Below, one piece after another: positions 25,153-33,827 of a DNA stretch of 40,068 bases (its first letter is position 1; every line of letters begins with the position of its first letter). The translations under genes and the position numbers were made by a program. Where the stretch lies: NCBI GenBank assembly GCA_019635975.1, contig JAHBYM010000010.1, positions 1 to 40,068 of the forward strand, written 5' to 3'. The notes under the pieces are model-generated. The model searched no databases. It saw only the letters and a list, made by a program, of their open reading frames with translations, and was not told the origin of the DNA. The DNA comes from Parvibaculum sp. GTDB lineage: Bacteria > Pseudomonadota > Alphaproteobacteria > Parvibaculales > Parvibaculaceae.

Positions 25153-26212
25153 CTGGCTCGGCCATCGCCGCAGAGGATTCACTTTTCAGGCGAAACATCA
25201 GCAGCAGCGTTCGTTGCAACACGTTGAAGTTGTCGTCCGAGATCATGTAGATCATCAGGTCGCCATTCTCGCCCTCGCGAACAGCCAGCCCCTCCATATT
25301 GTCGATCGAATAGCGCTGTCCGACATCGATCAATACTTCGCCATCGACGACCTCTCCGGCTGCAATGTCGTCGCGTCGGATCAGACGCATCTGCATGCCG
25401 ACACCAGCAAGTATCGAGAAGCGGCGTTCGAGAAGCAACAGGTCGCCGTTCGGCAACAGCGCCACGTCGGTCGGCTTGTAGGGATTGCGCGGCCGCACCG
25501 CGAACCATGAGATGTCGTGGCCGTCGGCGATGAAAGCCTTGATGTTGCCGCGCGGATCCAGCGTGTCTTCCGTGATCGCGAGGATGCGTGGTTCCCCTTC
25601 GGGTTCCGCCGGCGGCAGGAGTTCGATCGACTCGATGCCGCCATTGGCGTTGAGGCGTCCGAAATGGCGCTGTGTCAAGAGCTGTTCGGGACGCGCCGAA
25701 AATCCGTCGGCGCCGAGATCGTACCGCCAAATGCGATGCGCCCGCTCGAAGCTGATATAGACCTTGCCTGCAAGCGTCGCGTCGGCCGTGTCGACCACGA
25801 GGCCTTCCGCATCCCCAAGCGTCTTTCCGGCAATCGGTTGACCGTCCAGTCCGAGCATTGGAGCCATGTGGCCCTCGGCGAGCCCGGACAAGCGCCCACG
25901 CTCGTCGTAGAGCATCATGGCGCTGAACCATTGTCCCTCGTCGGAAACGGCGAGCAACACGGTGCCGTCCGGATTGACGGCAAGGCCGGACCAACCGCCG
26001 AATTCCGGCTTCGGCGATCTGATCTCGATGCCCCCGGCCCATTCCAGCCCGCCGGTGCGTGTTTCGCCGCGGTCTTCCGGGTTCCAGACAAGCGTGTTGG
26101 TCTTGAGTTCGATGCGTTCGGCATCGGCATGGGCGGGGGAATGGACAGGTGCGCCTATCGCAACAAGCGCGAAGAAAACCAGCACACCGGCAATCGTGGT
26201 CGGGCGATGCAA
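25070..26212 (-). CDS. Esterase-like activity of phytase family exported protein
   Basis: 380 residues from a TTG start with GAGGGGA before it. An N-terminal signal peptide (about 1-30, ending near AHADA) exports it. The rest resembles the esterase-like phytase beta-propeller family (PF13449): GGWSGLAVNPDGTVLLAVSDEG, then DAEGLVVDT, ISFERAHRIWRYDL and the repeated DVALLPNGDLLLLERRFS (quoted in part: SGLAVNPDG, DAEGLVVD, LPNGDLLLLERRFS). Biochemical roles of this family are poorly known, and the phytase name rests on distant similarity. The C-terminal 35 residues are Ser/Ala-rich. They are encoded opposite the end of the VUT-like gene, giving an 83-bp convergent overlap. Confidence 0.85.
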   Translation of the reverse strand: MHRPTTIAGVLVFFALVAIGAPVHSPAHADAERIELKTNTLVWNPEDRGETRTGGLEWAGGIEIRSPKPEFGGWSGLAVNPDGTVLLAVSDEGQWFSAMMLYDERGRLSGLAEGHMAPMLGLDGQPIAGKTLGDAEGLVVDTADATLAGKVYISFERAHRIWRYDLGADGFSARPEQLLTQRHFGRLNANGGIESIELLPPAEPEGEPRILAITEDTLDPRGNIKAFIADGHDISWFAVRPRNPYKPTDVALLPNGDLLLLERRFSILAGVGMQMRLIRRDDIAAGEVVDGEVLIDVGQRYSIDNMEGLAVREGENGDLMIYMISDDNFNVLQRTLLLMFRLKSESSAAMAEPVRLPRSPAADGSSGASSRSGEAATTPN

Positions 26213-26258
26213 CTTACTATCCCCTCTACCGCGTACCGCCGGAAACTCAGCTGACGGT

Positions 26259-26292
26259 GCGACCGGGAGGCATCATACCGGTGCCCGGTCGC
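26259..26292. terminator. Inverted repeat downstream of the MATE gene
   Basis: GCGACCGGG (26259-26267) and CCCGGTCGC (26284-26292) form a perfect 9-bp stem with a 16-nt loop, 12 bp beyond the MATE stop on the minus strand. No T run follows. It lies 46 bp upstream of the phytase-like gene start. Confidence 0.45.
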
Positions 26293-26304
26293 GAGACAAG
26301 AGAT

Positions 26305-27717
26305 TCAGGTGCGCCGCGCCCACGGTGCTTCGTCGAGCCGCAGCGCGCCGCGCCGCAGCCAGCGGTAGAGCATCAGCGACGAAGCGGCGGCGAGCCCCGT
26401 TGCGAGGCCAAGCCAGATACCGAGACCTTCCATTTCCAGCGGAAACGCCAGCACCACACCCGATGTCAGCCCGATCAGCCAATAGCTGATGCCGGCATAG
26501 ATCATCGGCACGCGCGTGTCGTGGAGGCCGCGCAACATGCCGACGCCGATGGACTGCGCGCCGTCGAAAACCTGAAAGAGTGCGGCGATGGTCAGGAAAG
26601 TGACCGCTAGCTCGATCACGGCGGCATTCTCGGGCGCGGTCCGGTCGAGAAACGCACCGATCAATGGATAAGGGAAGAGGATCATCGTCAGCGCCATAAA
26701 CCCCATGAAAACGCCGCCCATGACGAACGGCGTCCAGCCGGCGCGACGGATCGCTTCGCGGTCGCCGGCGCCGTAGGCCCGCCCGACGCGCACCGTGACG
26801 GCCTGCGAGAAGCCGAGCGGCACCATGAAGGAGATGGCCGCGATCTGCAGGGCGATTGCATGCGCGGCGAGCGACGCGGCACCGAAAAGTCCGATCAGGA
26901 AGACGGCGGCATTGAAGACCGAAACTTCAAGGCCGAGCGTCACGGCGATCGGCAGACCGAGTCGCCAGATTTCCCTGTAGCGCGACCAGTCGGCGCGCCA
27001 GAACCGTCCGAACAAATAGTAACGGCGGAACTGCCGGTCGTAGAGCACGACGAGGCTCAAGGCGGCGAACATGAAACTGCAGGACAGCACGCTGCCGATG
27101 CCCGCGCCGACGAGGCCCAGCGCCGGAAAGCCGAAATGTCCGAACATCAGGCAATAGTTGGCAAAGGCGTTGAACGGAACGGCGATGCCGCTGATGACGA
27201 ACGCCCAGCGTGGCCGTTCGAGCGCTGCGATGAAGGAACGCAGCACGATGTAGAAAAGCATCGGCAGCAACGACCATTGCATGGCGCGCACATAGGATGC
27301 GCCCTCCTGCGCCAGCGCCGGTTCCTGACCGAGGACGAGGAGTATCCACTCTGCATTCCAGAGCAGCATCCAGAACGGAATGACGATTGTAAGTCCCGCC
27401 CAGAATGCCTGGCGTACGGTGCGGCGTACATCGCGCACGGAATGTTTGCGGCGGCCGAGCTCGGCCGCGATCATCGGCGAGGCAGCGGTCATCAGGCCGA
27501 TGCCGAAGATGAAGACGAGGAAATAGAGGTTGGAGCCGAGTGTGCCGGCGGCGAGCGTGTCCGGACCGAGCCAGCCCATCATCAGCACGTCGGTGGCGTT
27601 GATCGCGACCTGTGCGAGATTGGTGAAAATCAGTGGCCAGGACAAGGCAAGCGTCGCCTTCGCCTCATCAATCCAGAGACGATGATCCGAGCGGAATGTG
27701 GCGAGCGCGGCGCGCAT
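26305..27717 (-). CDS. MATE family efflux transporter (NorM-like)
   Basis: 470 residues with about twelve hydrophobic segments in two halves, the normal MATE/NorM length. Family features include LSWPLIFTNLAQVAINATDVLMMGWLGP at the first helix (partly quoted: LAQVAINATDVLMMGWLG) and the GxVGAGIGSV loop. The second half repeats the pattern (LGLPIAVTLGLEVSVF). MATE proteins export cationic drugs or metabolites using sodium or proton gradients. The ATG at 27717 begins 71 bp after the MFS gene stop; the open frame extends far upstream, but that part overlaps the MFS gene in another frame and is spurious. Likely co-transcribed with the MFS gene. Confidence 0.93.
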   Translation of the reverse strand: MRAALATFRSDHRLWIDEAKATLALSWPLIFTNLAQVAINATDVLMMGWLGPDTLAAGTLGSNLYFLVFIFGIGLMTAASPMIAAELGRRKHSVRDVRRTVRQAFWAGLTIVIPFWMLLWNAEWILLVLGQEPALAQEGASYVRAMQWSLLPMLFYIVLRSFIAALERPRWAFVISGIAVPFNAFANYCLMFGHFGFPALGLVGAGIGSVLSCSFMFAALSLVVLYDRQFRRYYLFGRFWRADWSRYREIWRLGLPIAVTLGLEVSVFNAAVFLIGLFGAASLAAHAIALQIAAISFMVPLGFSQAVTVRVGRAYGAGDREAIRRAGWTPFVMGGVFMGFMALTMILFPYPLIGAFLDRTAPENAAVIELAVTFLTIAALFQVFDGAQSIGVGMLRGLHDTRVPMIYAGISYWLIGLTSGVVLAFPLEMEGLGIWLGLATGLAAASSLMLYRWLRRGALRLDEAPWARRT

Positions 27718-27788
27718 GGCGTCAAAAGCCCTGAACGGAGAAAAGCCGCGCAGATTATCCGTATCCGTCGGAAGCTCAAGCGCCGAAT

Positions 27789-28961
27789 TCAGGCGATGGA
27801 GGATTTTTTCGTCCGAAGCCAGGCGACGACCGGGAACGGCAGATAGGCGGCGAATATCAGGACGACCGCCAACACGAGGCCGTGCGGGTCCCAGAGCTGC
27901 ATCGCAAAGCCTGAAAGCGGCGTGCCGATCAGAGCGCCCGTGCCCCACATGGCGGTTGTGAAGGCGCTGGCGCCCGCAAGTTCGGCACCGCGGAAACGCT
28001 CGCCGACCAGCACCATGCCGAGTGTGAAGATGCCATTGGCAAGGCCGACGACCAGAAAGAGGACGATGCCGGTCGCGATCAGCGTCGGCACCGCGAAGGG
28101 AAGCAGCGCATAGCCGGCCATTGTCGCCAGCACAAGACCGATCAGGAGTCCGAGCCGGTTTACCCGGTCCGCCGCCACGCCGACGATCGGTTGCATGACG
28201 ATGGCGCCGATTGCGGCGACCGTCAGCAGCGCCAGGCTGCCGCTTTCGGCCATGCCGGAGCGGATGGCATAGAGCGGAAAAAACGTGACCAGCGATTCTT
28301 CGGCGGCGGCATAGAACACGTTGACCAGCAGCGCTGCCGGCGCAATGAAGACCAGACGCCACATGGGCGACGATTTTTCGGTTTTTTCGAAGTGATTGCG
28401 GCTCTTGTCGGCGGTGGTGACCAGGATGGCGGCTGCAATCATCAACGCTCCGCCCAGGTAGAAGGGCTCGACGCCCGTTCCGAGTATGACCAGCGTTGCC
28501 GGTCCGAGCGCGAAGCCGGCGGCCGCCGAGGCGCCGTATATGCCGATGATCTTGCCGCGCTTGGCGTCTTCGGAAAGCGCGTTGATCCATGCTTCGCTGG
28601 TCGCCCATAGCAGTGTGCCTGCGACGCCGAGCAGGAAGCGGAGCGGGAACCAGGCGTAGAAATTGGCGTAGTAGCCGATCAGCAGGAAGGAGGTGCCTGC
28701 CAGCAACAAGCCGCCGATCATCACATTGGCCGGGCCGAAGCGACGCATGATCCAGGGCGCGATCGGCGAGATCAGAAAGACCGGCGCGGCCTGTGCGGCG
28801 GCCGAAAGCCCGATCAAGCCGGGCTCCGCGCCCTGGCGGGCCATGATCAAGGCCGCCAGCGGGAAGGCGATGCCCATCGACAGATTGACCATCCCCATCG
28901 AAATTATGGCTGCGGCGAGACTGCGCTTGCGGCGGGGCTGAGCAGGGATGAAGCCTGACAT
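27789..28961 (-). CDS. MFS transporter
   Basis: 390 residues with twelve predicted membrane helices. Typical MFS loop residues appear after helix 2 (WIMRRFGPANVMIGG) and between the halves (VGVAADRVNRLGLL). It looks like a proton-coupled exporter of the YcaD/sugar-drug type, but the substrate cannot be named. CGGAG lies 9 nt before the ATG. It is the first gene of an MFS-MATE pair and is divergent from a SufR-like regulator, so regulation by that protein is plausible. GC content drops sharply in the 130 bp before it. Confidence 0.9.
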   Translation of the reverse strand: MSGFIPAQPRRKRSLAAAIISMGMVNLSMGIAFPLAALIMARQGAEPGLIGLSAAAQAAPVFLISPIAPWIMRRFGPANVMIGGLLLAGTSFLLIGYYANFYAWFPLRFLLGVAGTLLWATSEAWINALSEDAKRGKIIGIYGASAAAGFALGPATLVILGTGVEPFYLGGALMIAAAILVTTADKSRNHFEKTEKSSPMWRLVFIAPAALLVNVFYAAAEESLVTFFPLYAIRSGMAESGSLALLTVAAIGAIVMQPIVGVAADRVNRLGLLIGLVLATMAGYALLPFAVPTLIATGIVLFLVVGLANGIFTLGMVLVGERFRGAELAGASAFTTAMWGTGALIGTPLSGFAMQLWDPHGLVLAVVLIFAAYLPFPVVAWLRTKKSSIA

Positions 28962-28974
28962 GGGTGGCGCTCCG

Positions 28975-29092
28975 GAGGGGTTCCTTTAAATAAACGATAT
29001 TGTTTTTAAAATAAAGCGTTTTTCTTTCATGTGATATCAAGACATTGAATTTAATCACTTATTTTATAATCGAAGGGGTTGAAAAATAGACC
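28975..29092. promoter_or_regulatory. AT-rich divergent promoter/operator region (MFS and SufR-like regulator)
   Basis: A strongly AT-rich patch in a GC-rich genome. It contains an imperfect 14-bp palindrome AAACGATATTGTTT (28992-29005, 12 of 14 positions symmetric). A perfect -10 box TATAAT (29065-29070) lies 22 bp before the regulator ATG. A candidate operator for autoregulation and control of the MFS gene. Confidence 0.5.
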
Positions 29093-29737
29093 ATGTGGCG
29101 GCATGATCCAGCCATGCACTCGACCCCCGAACGTATCCTGCACCTGCTCAAGACGAACGGCCCGCAAACCGCCGAGATGCTTGGCGACGCGTTGTCGATG
29201 ACGTCGATGGGCGCGCGCCGGCATCTGCATGCGCTCGGCAAGGCCGGTCGGATCGAATCCTTCGACAAGTCCGAAGGTGTCGGACGCCCAAGGCAGTTCT
29301 GGCGGCTGACCCCTGAGGGACATATGCGGTTCGGCGACGCCCATGCCGAACTGACGACAAAAATGATCGGCGATGTGCGACGTCTCTTCGGCGAGGAGGG
29401 GCTCTCAAAGCTTGTCGCCGAGCGCGAACGCGACATGCGGCTGACCTATGAAAAGGCGCTGCAGGGCAAGGCGCAACTTTCCGAACGCGTCGAGGCACTG
29501 GCGGCGATCCGCGCAGCCGAGGGCTATATGGCGCGGGTCGAGCGCGACGGTGAGGATTTCATTCTGATCGAGGATCACTGCCCGATCTGCGCAGCGGCGG
29601 CGGCGTGCCAGGGTTTCTGCCGGTCGGAACTGGCGCTCTTCCAGATGATGCTGGGCGAGGGCGCGCGGGTCGCGCGCGAGGAATATCTGCTCGACGGCGG
29701 CCGTAGGTGTACCTACCGGATCGGAAAAGCCGAGTGA
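29093..29737 (+). CDS. SufR-like winged-helix regulator with C-terminal cysteine cluster
   Basis: 214 residues from the ATG at 29093; an ATG seven codons later is also possible and neither has a strong ribosome-binding site. Residues about 9-85 form a winged helix (RILHLLKTNGPQTAEMLGDALSMTSMGARRHLHALGKAG). Residues 155-214 match the cysteine-rich end of SufR-type metal or Fe-S sensing regulators: HCPIC (C163, C166), C172, C176 and C206 in RRCTYRI. These could bind an iron-sulfur cluster, making it a redox or iron sensor; this is inferred from family resemblance. It is divergent from the MFS gene and ends 4 bp from cobT. Target genes are likely the MFS-MATE exporters. Confidence 0.82.
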   Translation: MWRHDPAMHSTPERILHLLKTNGPQTAEMLGDALSMTSMGARRHLHALGKAGRIESFDKSEGVGRPRQFWRLTPEGHMRFGDAHAELTTKMIGDVRRLFGEEGLSKLVAERERDMRLTYEKALQGKAQLSERVEALAAIRAAEGYMARVERDGEDFILIEDHCPICAAAAACQGFCRSELALFQMMLGEGARVAREEYLLDGGRRCTYRIGKAE

Positions 29738-29741
29738 CCCT

Positions 29742-31661
29742 CTAGCGCACCGCGCGGGCGGCGCGGGCGGAAACGCCGCCGCGCTTCTTCGGCGCGTCCT
29801 GGCCGCGCGCTTTCAATTGTCCGCGGCGCAACGTCGTTTCGTCGTCGAACAGTTCGGCGAGTTTCTCGGTCATCGCACCGCCCAGTTGTTCGGCATCGAC
29901 GATGGTGACGGCGCGGCGGTAGTAGCGCGTGACATCGTGGCCAATGCCGATGGCGATCAGCTCGACGGGAGAACGGGTCTCGATCTGTTCGATGACCGAG
30001 CGCAGATGCTTTTCGAGATAGTTGCCGGCGTTGACCGAGAGCGTTGAATCGTCGACCGGCGCGCCGTCCGAAATCACCATCATGATGCGACGCTGCTCGG
30101 GCCGCGCCAGCAGGCGGTTATAGGCCCAGATCAGCGCCTCGCCGTCGATGTTTTCCTTCAGCAGGCCTTCGCGCATCATCAGGCCGAGGTTGCGGCGTGC
30201 GCGGCGCCACGGGCTATCGGCCGATTTGTAGACGATGTGGCGCAGGTCGTTGAGGCGGCCTGGTTGTGCGGGCTTGCCCTCCGCCAGCCAGCGCTCGCGC
30301 GACTGTCCACCCTTCCAGGCGCGGGTCGTGAAGCCGAGAATCTCAACCTTGACGCCGCAGCGTTCCAGCGTGCGCGCCAGAATGTCGGCGCACATTGCGG
30401 CGACGGTGATCGGCCGGCCGCGCATCGACCCCGAATTGTCGAGCAGCAGCGTCACCACCGTGTCGCGGAAATTCATGTCGTGCTCGACCTTGAAGGCGAG
30501 CGGTTGCATCGGATCGACGACGGCACGGGTCAGGCGCGCCGCATCGAGGATGCCTTCCTCGAGATCGAATTCCCAGGTGCGGTTCTGCTGTGCCAGCAAG
30601 CGGCGCTGCAGGCGGTTGGCGAGGCGCGAGACGACGCCCTGCATCTGTTGCAGCTGTTGATCGAGATATTGGCGCAGGCGCGACAGTTCCTCGAGATCGC
30701 AAAGGTCTTCGGCGGCGATCACTTCGTCATATTGCGGTGTGAAAACCTTGTAGGCGGCGCGGTTCTTGTCGTCGCCTTGCTGGTTCGGGCGCCAGGGCTG
30801 GTTGCCTTCGCTGGTTTCGTCGGTGTCACCGTCCGACGGCACGTCGTCGGCATCGACCTCGACCGTCTGCTCGTCGCCTTCCTCGCCTTCGCCTTCCGAG
30901 TATTCAACCTGATCGGCCGACGAACCTTCGGGCTGTTCGGCTTCGCCCGACTGGCTTTGTTCGGAACTGTCCTGGCTGTCGCCTTCCTGATCGTCGGCAT
31001 CGTCGGATGCCTGGTCGGGGGCCTCGCCCAGTTCGTCGCCCATGTCGAGATCGACCAGAATGTCGCGCGTCGCGCGCGCGAAGGCCTTCTGGTCCCCGAT
31101 CACGTCGCTCAGCCGCTCGAGGTCGCTGCCGGCCTTTTCCTCGATCCAATTGCGCCATTGATCGACCAGCTTGCGGGCGGAAGGCGGCGGCGCCTCGCCG
31201 GTCAGCTTTTCGCGCACCATCATCGCCACTGCCTCGGCAAGCGGCGCCTCGTCGCGCGAGGATATGCGGTCGTAGCCACGCGACGCGCAGCGCTGTTCGA
31301 GCGCCGCGGTCAGGTTTTGCGACATGCCGGCCATCTGATTGGCGCCGATCGCCTCGACGCGCGCCTGTTCCACAGCGTCGAAAACGGCCAGTGCGTTGCC
31401 GCCTTCCGGCTGCAACGACGCATTGATCTTTTCATCGTGGTGGGCGATGCGCAGCGCATAGGCGTCGGAGACGCCGCGCACCTGCGCGACCTCCGCCGGC
31501 GGCAGCGTGCGGCTCGGCAGGGGCAGCCGGGCGCGCAGGCCGCGCAGGCCCGGCGCTTCCGTTCCAAAGGTGACATTGAGCTCCGGTTCTGCCGCGATCG
31601 TGCGCATGGTTTGCGCCAGCGCACGCTTGAACGGTTCGACGGGGCCTTCTTTCGATGTCAT
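29742..31661 (-). CDS. cobT: Cobaltochelatase subunit CobT
   Basis: 639 residues, the normal CobT length. The N-terminal helical part is followed by an acidic low-complexity linker (about 200-300, many Asp/Glu/Ser) and a C-terminal von Willebrand A domain. The metal-site motif is DNSGSMRG (408-415, Asp408), and ISDGAPVDD completes it. With CobS and CobN it forms the aerobic ATP-dependent complex that inserts cobalt into hydrogenobyrinic acid a,c-diamide in B12 synthesis. cobS lies 23 bp upstream on the same strand; cobN is not in the window. The C-terminal basic tail ([13 protein letters not shown]) is unusual but short. Confidence 0.96.
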   Translation of the reverse strand: MTSKEGPVEPFKRALAQTMRTIAAEPELNVTFGTEAPGLRGLRARLPLPSRTLPPAEVAQVRGVSDAYALRIAHHDEKINASLQPEGGNALAVFDAVEQARVEAIGANQMAGMSQNLTAALEQRCASRGYDRISSRDEAPLAEAVAMMVREKLTGEAPPPSARKLVDQWRNWIEEKAGSDLERLSDVIGDQKAFARATRDILVDLDMGDELGEAPDQASDDADDQEGDSQDSSEQSQSGEAEQPEGSSADQVEYSEGEGEEGDEQTVEVDADDVPSDGDTDETSEGNQPWRPNQQGDDKNRAAYKVFTPQYDEVIAAEDLCDLEELSRLRQYLDQQLQQMQGVVSRLANRLQRRLLAQQNRTWEFDLEEGILDAARLTRAVVDPMQPLAFKVEHDMNFRDTVVTLLLDNSGSMRGRPITVAAMCADILARTLERCGVKVEILGFTTRAWKGGQSRERWLAEGKPAQPGRLNDLRHIVYKSADSPWRRARRNLGLMMREGLLKENIDGEALIWAYNRLLARPEQRRIMMVISDGAPVDDSTLSVNAGNYLEKHLRSVIEQIETRSPVELIAIGIGHDVTRYYRRAVTIVDAEQLGGAMTEKLAELFDDETTLRRGQLKARGQDAPKKRGGVSARAARAVR

Positions 31662-31684
31662 TGGCCGTGTCGCTTTTCGGGTTT

Positions 31685-32680
31685 TCAGGCGACCTTGATG
31701 TTGGCCGCCGAATCCGGGAGATCCTCGCCGAAGGAGCGCTGGTAGAATTCGGCCACCGTTGCCCGTTCAAGCTCGTCGCATTTGTTGAGGAAGGTGACGC
31801 GGAAGGCAAAGCCGATGTCGCCGCCGAATATCCTGGCGTTTTCCGCCCAGGTCAGCACGGTGCGCGGGCTCATCACGGTCGAGATGTCGCCATTGATGAA
31901 CGCCGAGCGTGTGAGATCGGCGACACGAACCATGGCCGCGATCTGCTTGCGGCCTTCTTCCGTTTCATAGCTCTTCAGTTTGGAGAGCATGATGTTCACT
32001 TCTTCGGCATGCGGCAGGTAGTTGAGCGTCGTCACGATGTTCCAGCGGTCCATCTGACCCTGGTTGATCTGTTGTGTGCCGTGATAGAGGCCCGACGTGT
32101 CGCCCAGGCCGACGGTGTTGGCCGTCGCGAAGAGGCGGAATGCCGGATGCGGGCGGATGACGCGGTTCTGGTCGAGCAGCGTCAGTTTACCCGATGCTTC
32201 GAGAATACGCTGGATCACGAACATCACATCGGGGCGGCCGGCATCATATTCGTCGAAGACCAGCGCGACCGGGTGCTGTAGCGCCCAGGGCAGAATCCCC
32301 TCGCGGAATTCGGTCACCTGCTTGCCGTCCTTCAGGACGATGGCGTCTTTGCCTACGAGGTCGATGCGGCTGATATGGCTGTCGAGATTGATGCGGACGC
32401 AGGGCCAGTTGAGGCGCGCGGCGACCTGTTCGATGTGGGTCGATTTGCCGGTGCCGTGATAGCCCTGCACGATGACGCGGCGGTTGAACGCGAAGCCTGC
32501 GAGCAATGCAATGGTCGTATCGCGGTCGAACAGGTAATCCGGATCGAAATCGGGCACATATTCGTTGGGTTCCGAGAAAGCCGGAACCTCCATGTCGACG
32601 TCGATTTTGAACGTCTCGCGGACGGAAACCTTCTTGTCCGGGAGATTCTCGGTCATGCCGTTTCTTGCTTCGAAGCTCAT
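31685..32680 (-). CDS. cobS: Cobaltochelatase subunit CobS
   Basis: 331 residues from the ATG at 32680 (preceded by AGGGCAGGA; a TTG further up is less likely). AAA+ ATPase: Walker [10 protein letters not shown] (73-81), Walker [11 protein letters not shown] (139-148), and the sensor region [13 protein letters not shown]. It is the motor subunit that, with CobT, drives cobalt insertion by CobN in aerobic cobalamin synthesis. cobT follows after 23 bp, and the J-domain gene precedes it, giving a typical alphaproteobacterial cluster. It links with the B12-dependent mutase elsewhere in the window. Confidence 0.96.
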   Translation of the reverse strand: MSFEARNGMTENLPDKKVSVRETFKIDVDMEVPAFSEPNEYVPDFDPDYLFDRDTTIALLAGFAFNRRVIVQGYHGTGKSTHIEQVAARLNWPCVRINLDSHISRIDLVGKDAIVLKDGKQVTEFREGILPWALQHPVALVFDEYDAGRPDVMFVIQRILEASGKLTLLDQNRVIRPHPAFRLFATANTVGLGDTSGLYHGTQQINQGQMDRWNIVTTLNYLPHAEEVNIMLSKLKSYETEEGRKQIAAMVRVADLTRSAFINGDISTVMSPRTVLTWAENARIFGGDIGFAFRVTFLNKCDELERATVAEFYQRSFGEDLPDSAANIKVA

Positions 32681-32767
32681 TCCTGCCCTACTTCCGTACG
32701 TGTCTCTCAAATCCGCGCCGGGACAATGCCCCGGCGGGGCATTTCCAGGCCCGTGCCGCGCCGCCGG

Positions 32768-33421
32768 TCAGCGGTAGCCGCTCTTGCGGAGGTAATCGTA
32801 GGCCTGAATGACCTTGCGGAGACGCTCCTCGGCCGACCTGTCGCCGCCATTGGCGTCGGGATGGTGTCTTTTGACCAGTTCCTTATACCGTGCCTTGATC
32901 TCATTCAAGGAGGCGGTCCCGTCGAGGTCCAGCGTATCGAGTGCCTGTTGCTGCAGCGCACGGGGCTTGCGCCGTGTTTCCGGTTCCTCGGGCCCGGTTG
33001 ACCTTGCGGTATCCTCAAAAAAGCCAAAGGCATCGCGAAAAGGCGAAGCCCGGCCCGTCCGGGCCCCGAAAGCGGCATTGGCGGCATTGACGCCCAGATT
33101 CCAGGTCGGCCGGTGGCCCGTCAGCGCCTCGCGCTGGAAGGCGGCGATATCGGCATCGCTCATGCCCTTGAAGAAGTCGTAGCTGCTGTTGAACTCGCGG
33201 ATATGGGTGTCGCAGAACCACGCATATTGCGCGTTGGCGGCAACATCGAAGCCGGTGGCGGCGTTGGCGCGTGGCGCACGATGCGGGCCGGGCTCGCGGC
33301 AGCCGGCCCATTCGCAGCGCCGCGGGGCAGCCGCGGCCTGGACATGCGACGGCCGCTCCAGCCCGCGCAATTTGCGCGGCGCGATCCGGATCGAATCGAA
33401 ATATTTCGAGTTCAGTTTCAC
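32768..33421 (-). CDS. J-domain molecular chaperone protein
   Basis: 217 residues from a GTG start. A J-domain is at the C-terminus (about 155-217) with the HPD motif at 187-189, so it should stimulate a DnaK-type chaperone. The N-terminal part holds a possible zinc site: C36-x4-C41 (CEWAGC) and C70-x2-H73 (FCDTH). It is a recognised alphaproteobacterial family of DnaJ-like proteins placed next to cobS. Whether it assists CobS/CobT assembly is untested inference. The ribosome-binding site is weak. Divergent from bolA. Confidence 0.88.
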   Translation of the reverse strand: MKLNSKYFDSIRIAPRKLRGLERPSHVQAAAAPRRCEWAGCREPGPHRAPRANAATGFDVAANAQYAWFCDTHIREFNSSYDFFKGMSDADIAAFQREALTGHRPTWNLGVNAANAAFGARTGRASPFRDAFGFFEDTARSTGPEEPETRRKPRALQQQALDTLDLDGTASLNEIKARYKELVKRHHPDANGGDRSAEERLRKVIQAYDYLRKSGYR

Positions 33422-33541
33422 AGCTCAAATTATGGGTTGGCGTCGGTCTTAAAACAAGGAAGCATGACCTGCATCGCCTCGTGCCGGTCGTTTGAACCCT
33501 AACAAGGCGCGCATTAACGAACAGCTTAACCGGAATCCGTC

Positions 33542-33820
33542 ATGTCCGTCGCCGAGACCATGCGCCGCAAGCTTGAAGCGGCGCTCGCACCGACAAAACT
33601 GGAAATCGAGGACCAGTCGCATCTCCACAAGGGCCATGCCGGACACCGGCCAGGCGGGGAGAGCCATTTTCGCGTCGTCGTCGTCGCGCCGGGCTTCGCT
33701 GGCAAGTCGCGGGTCGAACGTCAGCGCATGGTGACGGCAGCGTTGAAGGATGAGATGGGCCACCCGATCCATGCGCTGGGTATCAAGGCCATGACACCGG
33801 AGGAAGCGGAGGCCGGCTAG
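33542..33820 (+). CDS. bolA: BolA family protein
   Basis: 92 residues. It matches BolA throughout: MSVAETMRRKLEAALAPTKLEIEDQSHLHKGH (partly quoted: LEIEDQSHLHKGH), then SHFRVVVVAPGF and a C-terminal IHALGIKAMTPEE. Conserved histidines (HLHKGH and HALGIKA) are those that bind [2Fe-2S] clusters with a monothiol glutaredoxin, as in IbaG/BolA proteins acting in iron-sulfur trafficking. It is divergent from the J-domain gene. Its TAG stop overlaps the stop of the convergent CorC-like gene by the four bases CTAG. Confidence 0.93.
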   Translation: MSVAETMRRKLEAALAPTKLEIEDQSHLHKGHAGHRPGGESHFRVVVVAPGFAGKSRVERQRMVTAALKDEMGHPIHALGIKAMTPEEAEAG

Positions 33821-33827
33821 TCGCCGG
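33813..33827. terminator. Hairpin over the shared CTAG of bolA and the CorC-like gene
   Basis: CCGGC (33813-33817) pairs with GCCGG (33823-33827), extended by a G-U pair. The loop region carries the CTAG that supplies the stop codon of both convergent genes. No T run. Confidence 0.35.

Noticed and set aside
27718..29058. Upstream extension of the MATE open frame
   Set aside because: It lies in another frame over the MFS gene and the AT-rich promoter; the translation is Arg/Gly-rich shadow sequence.
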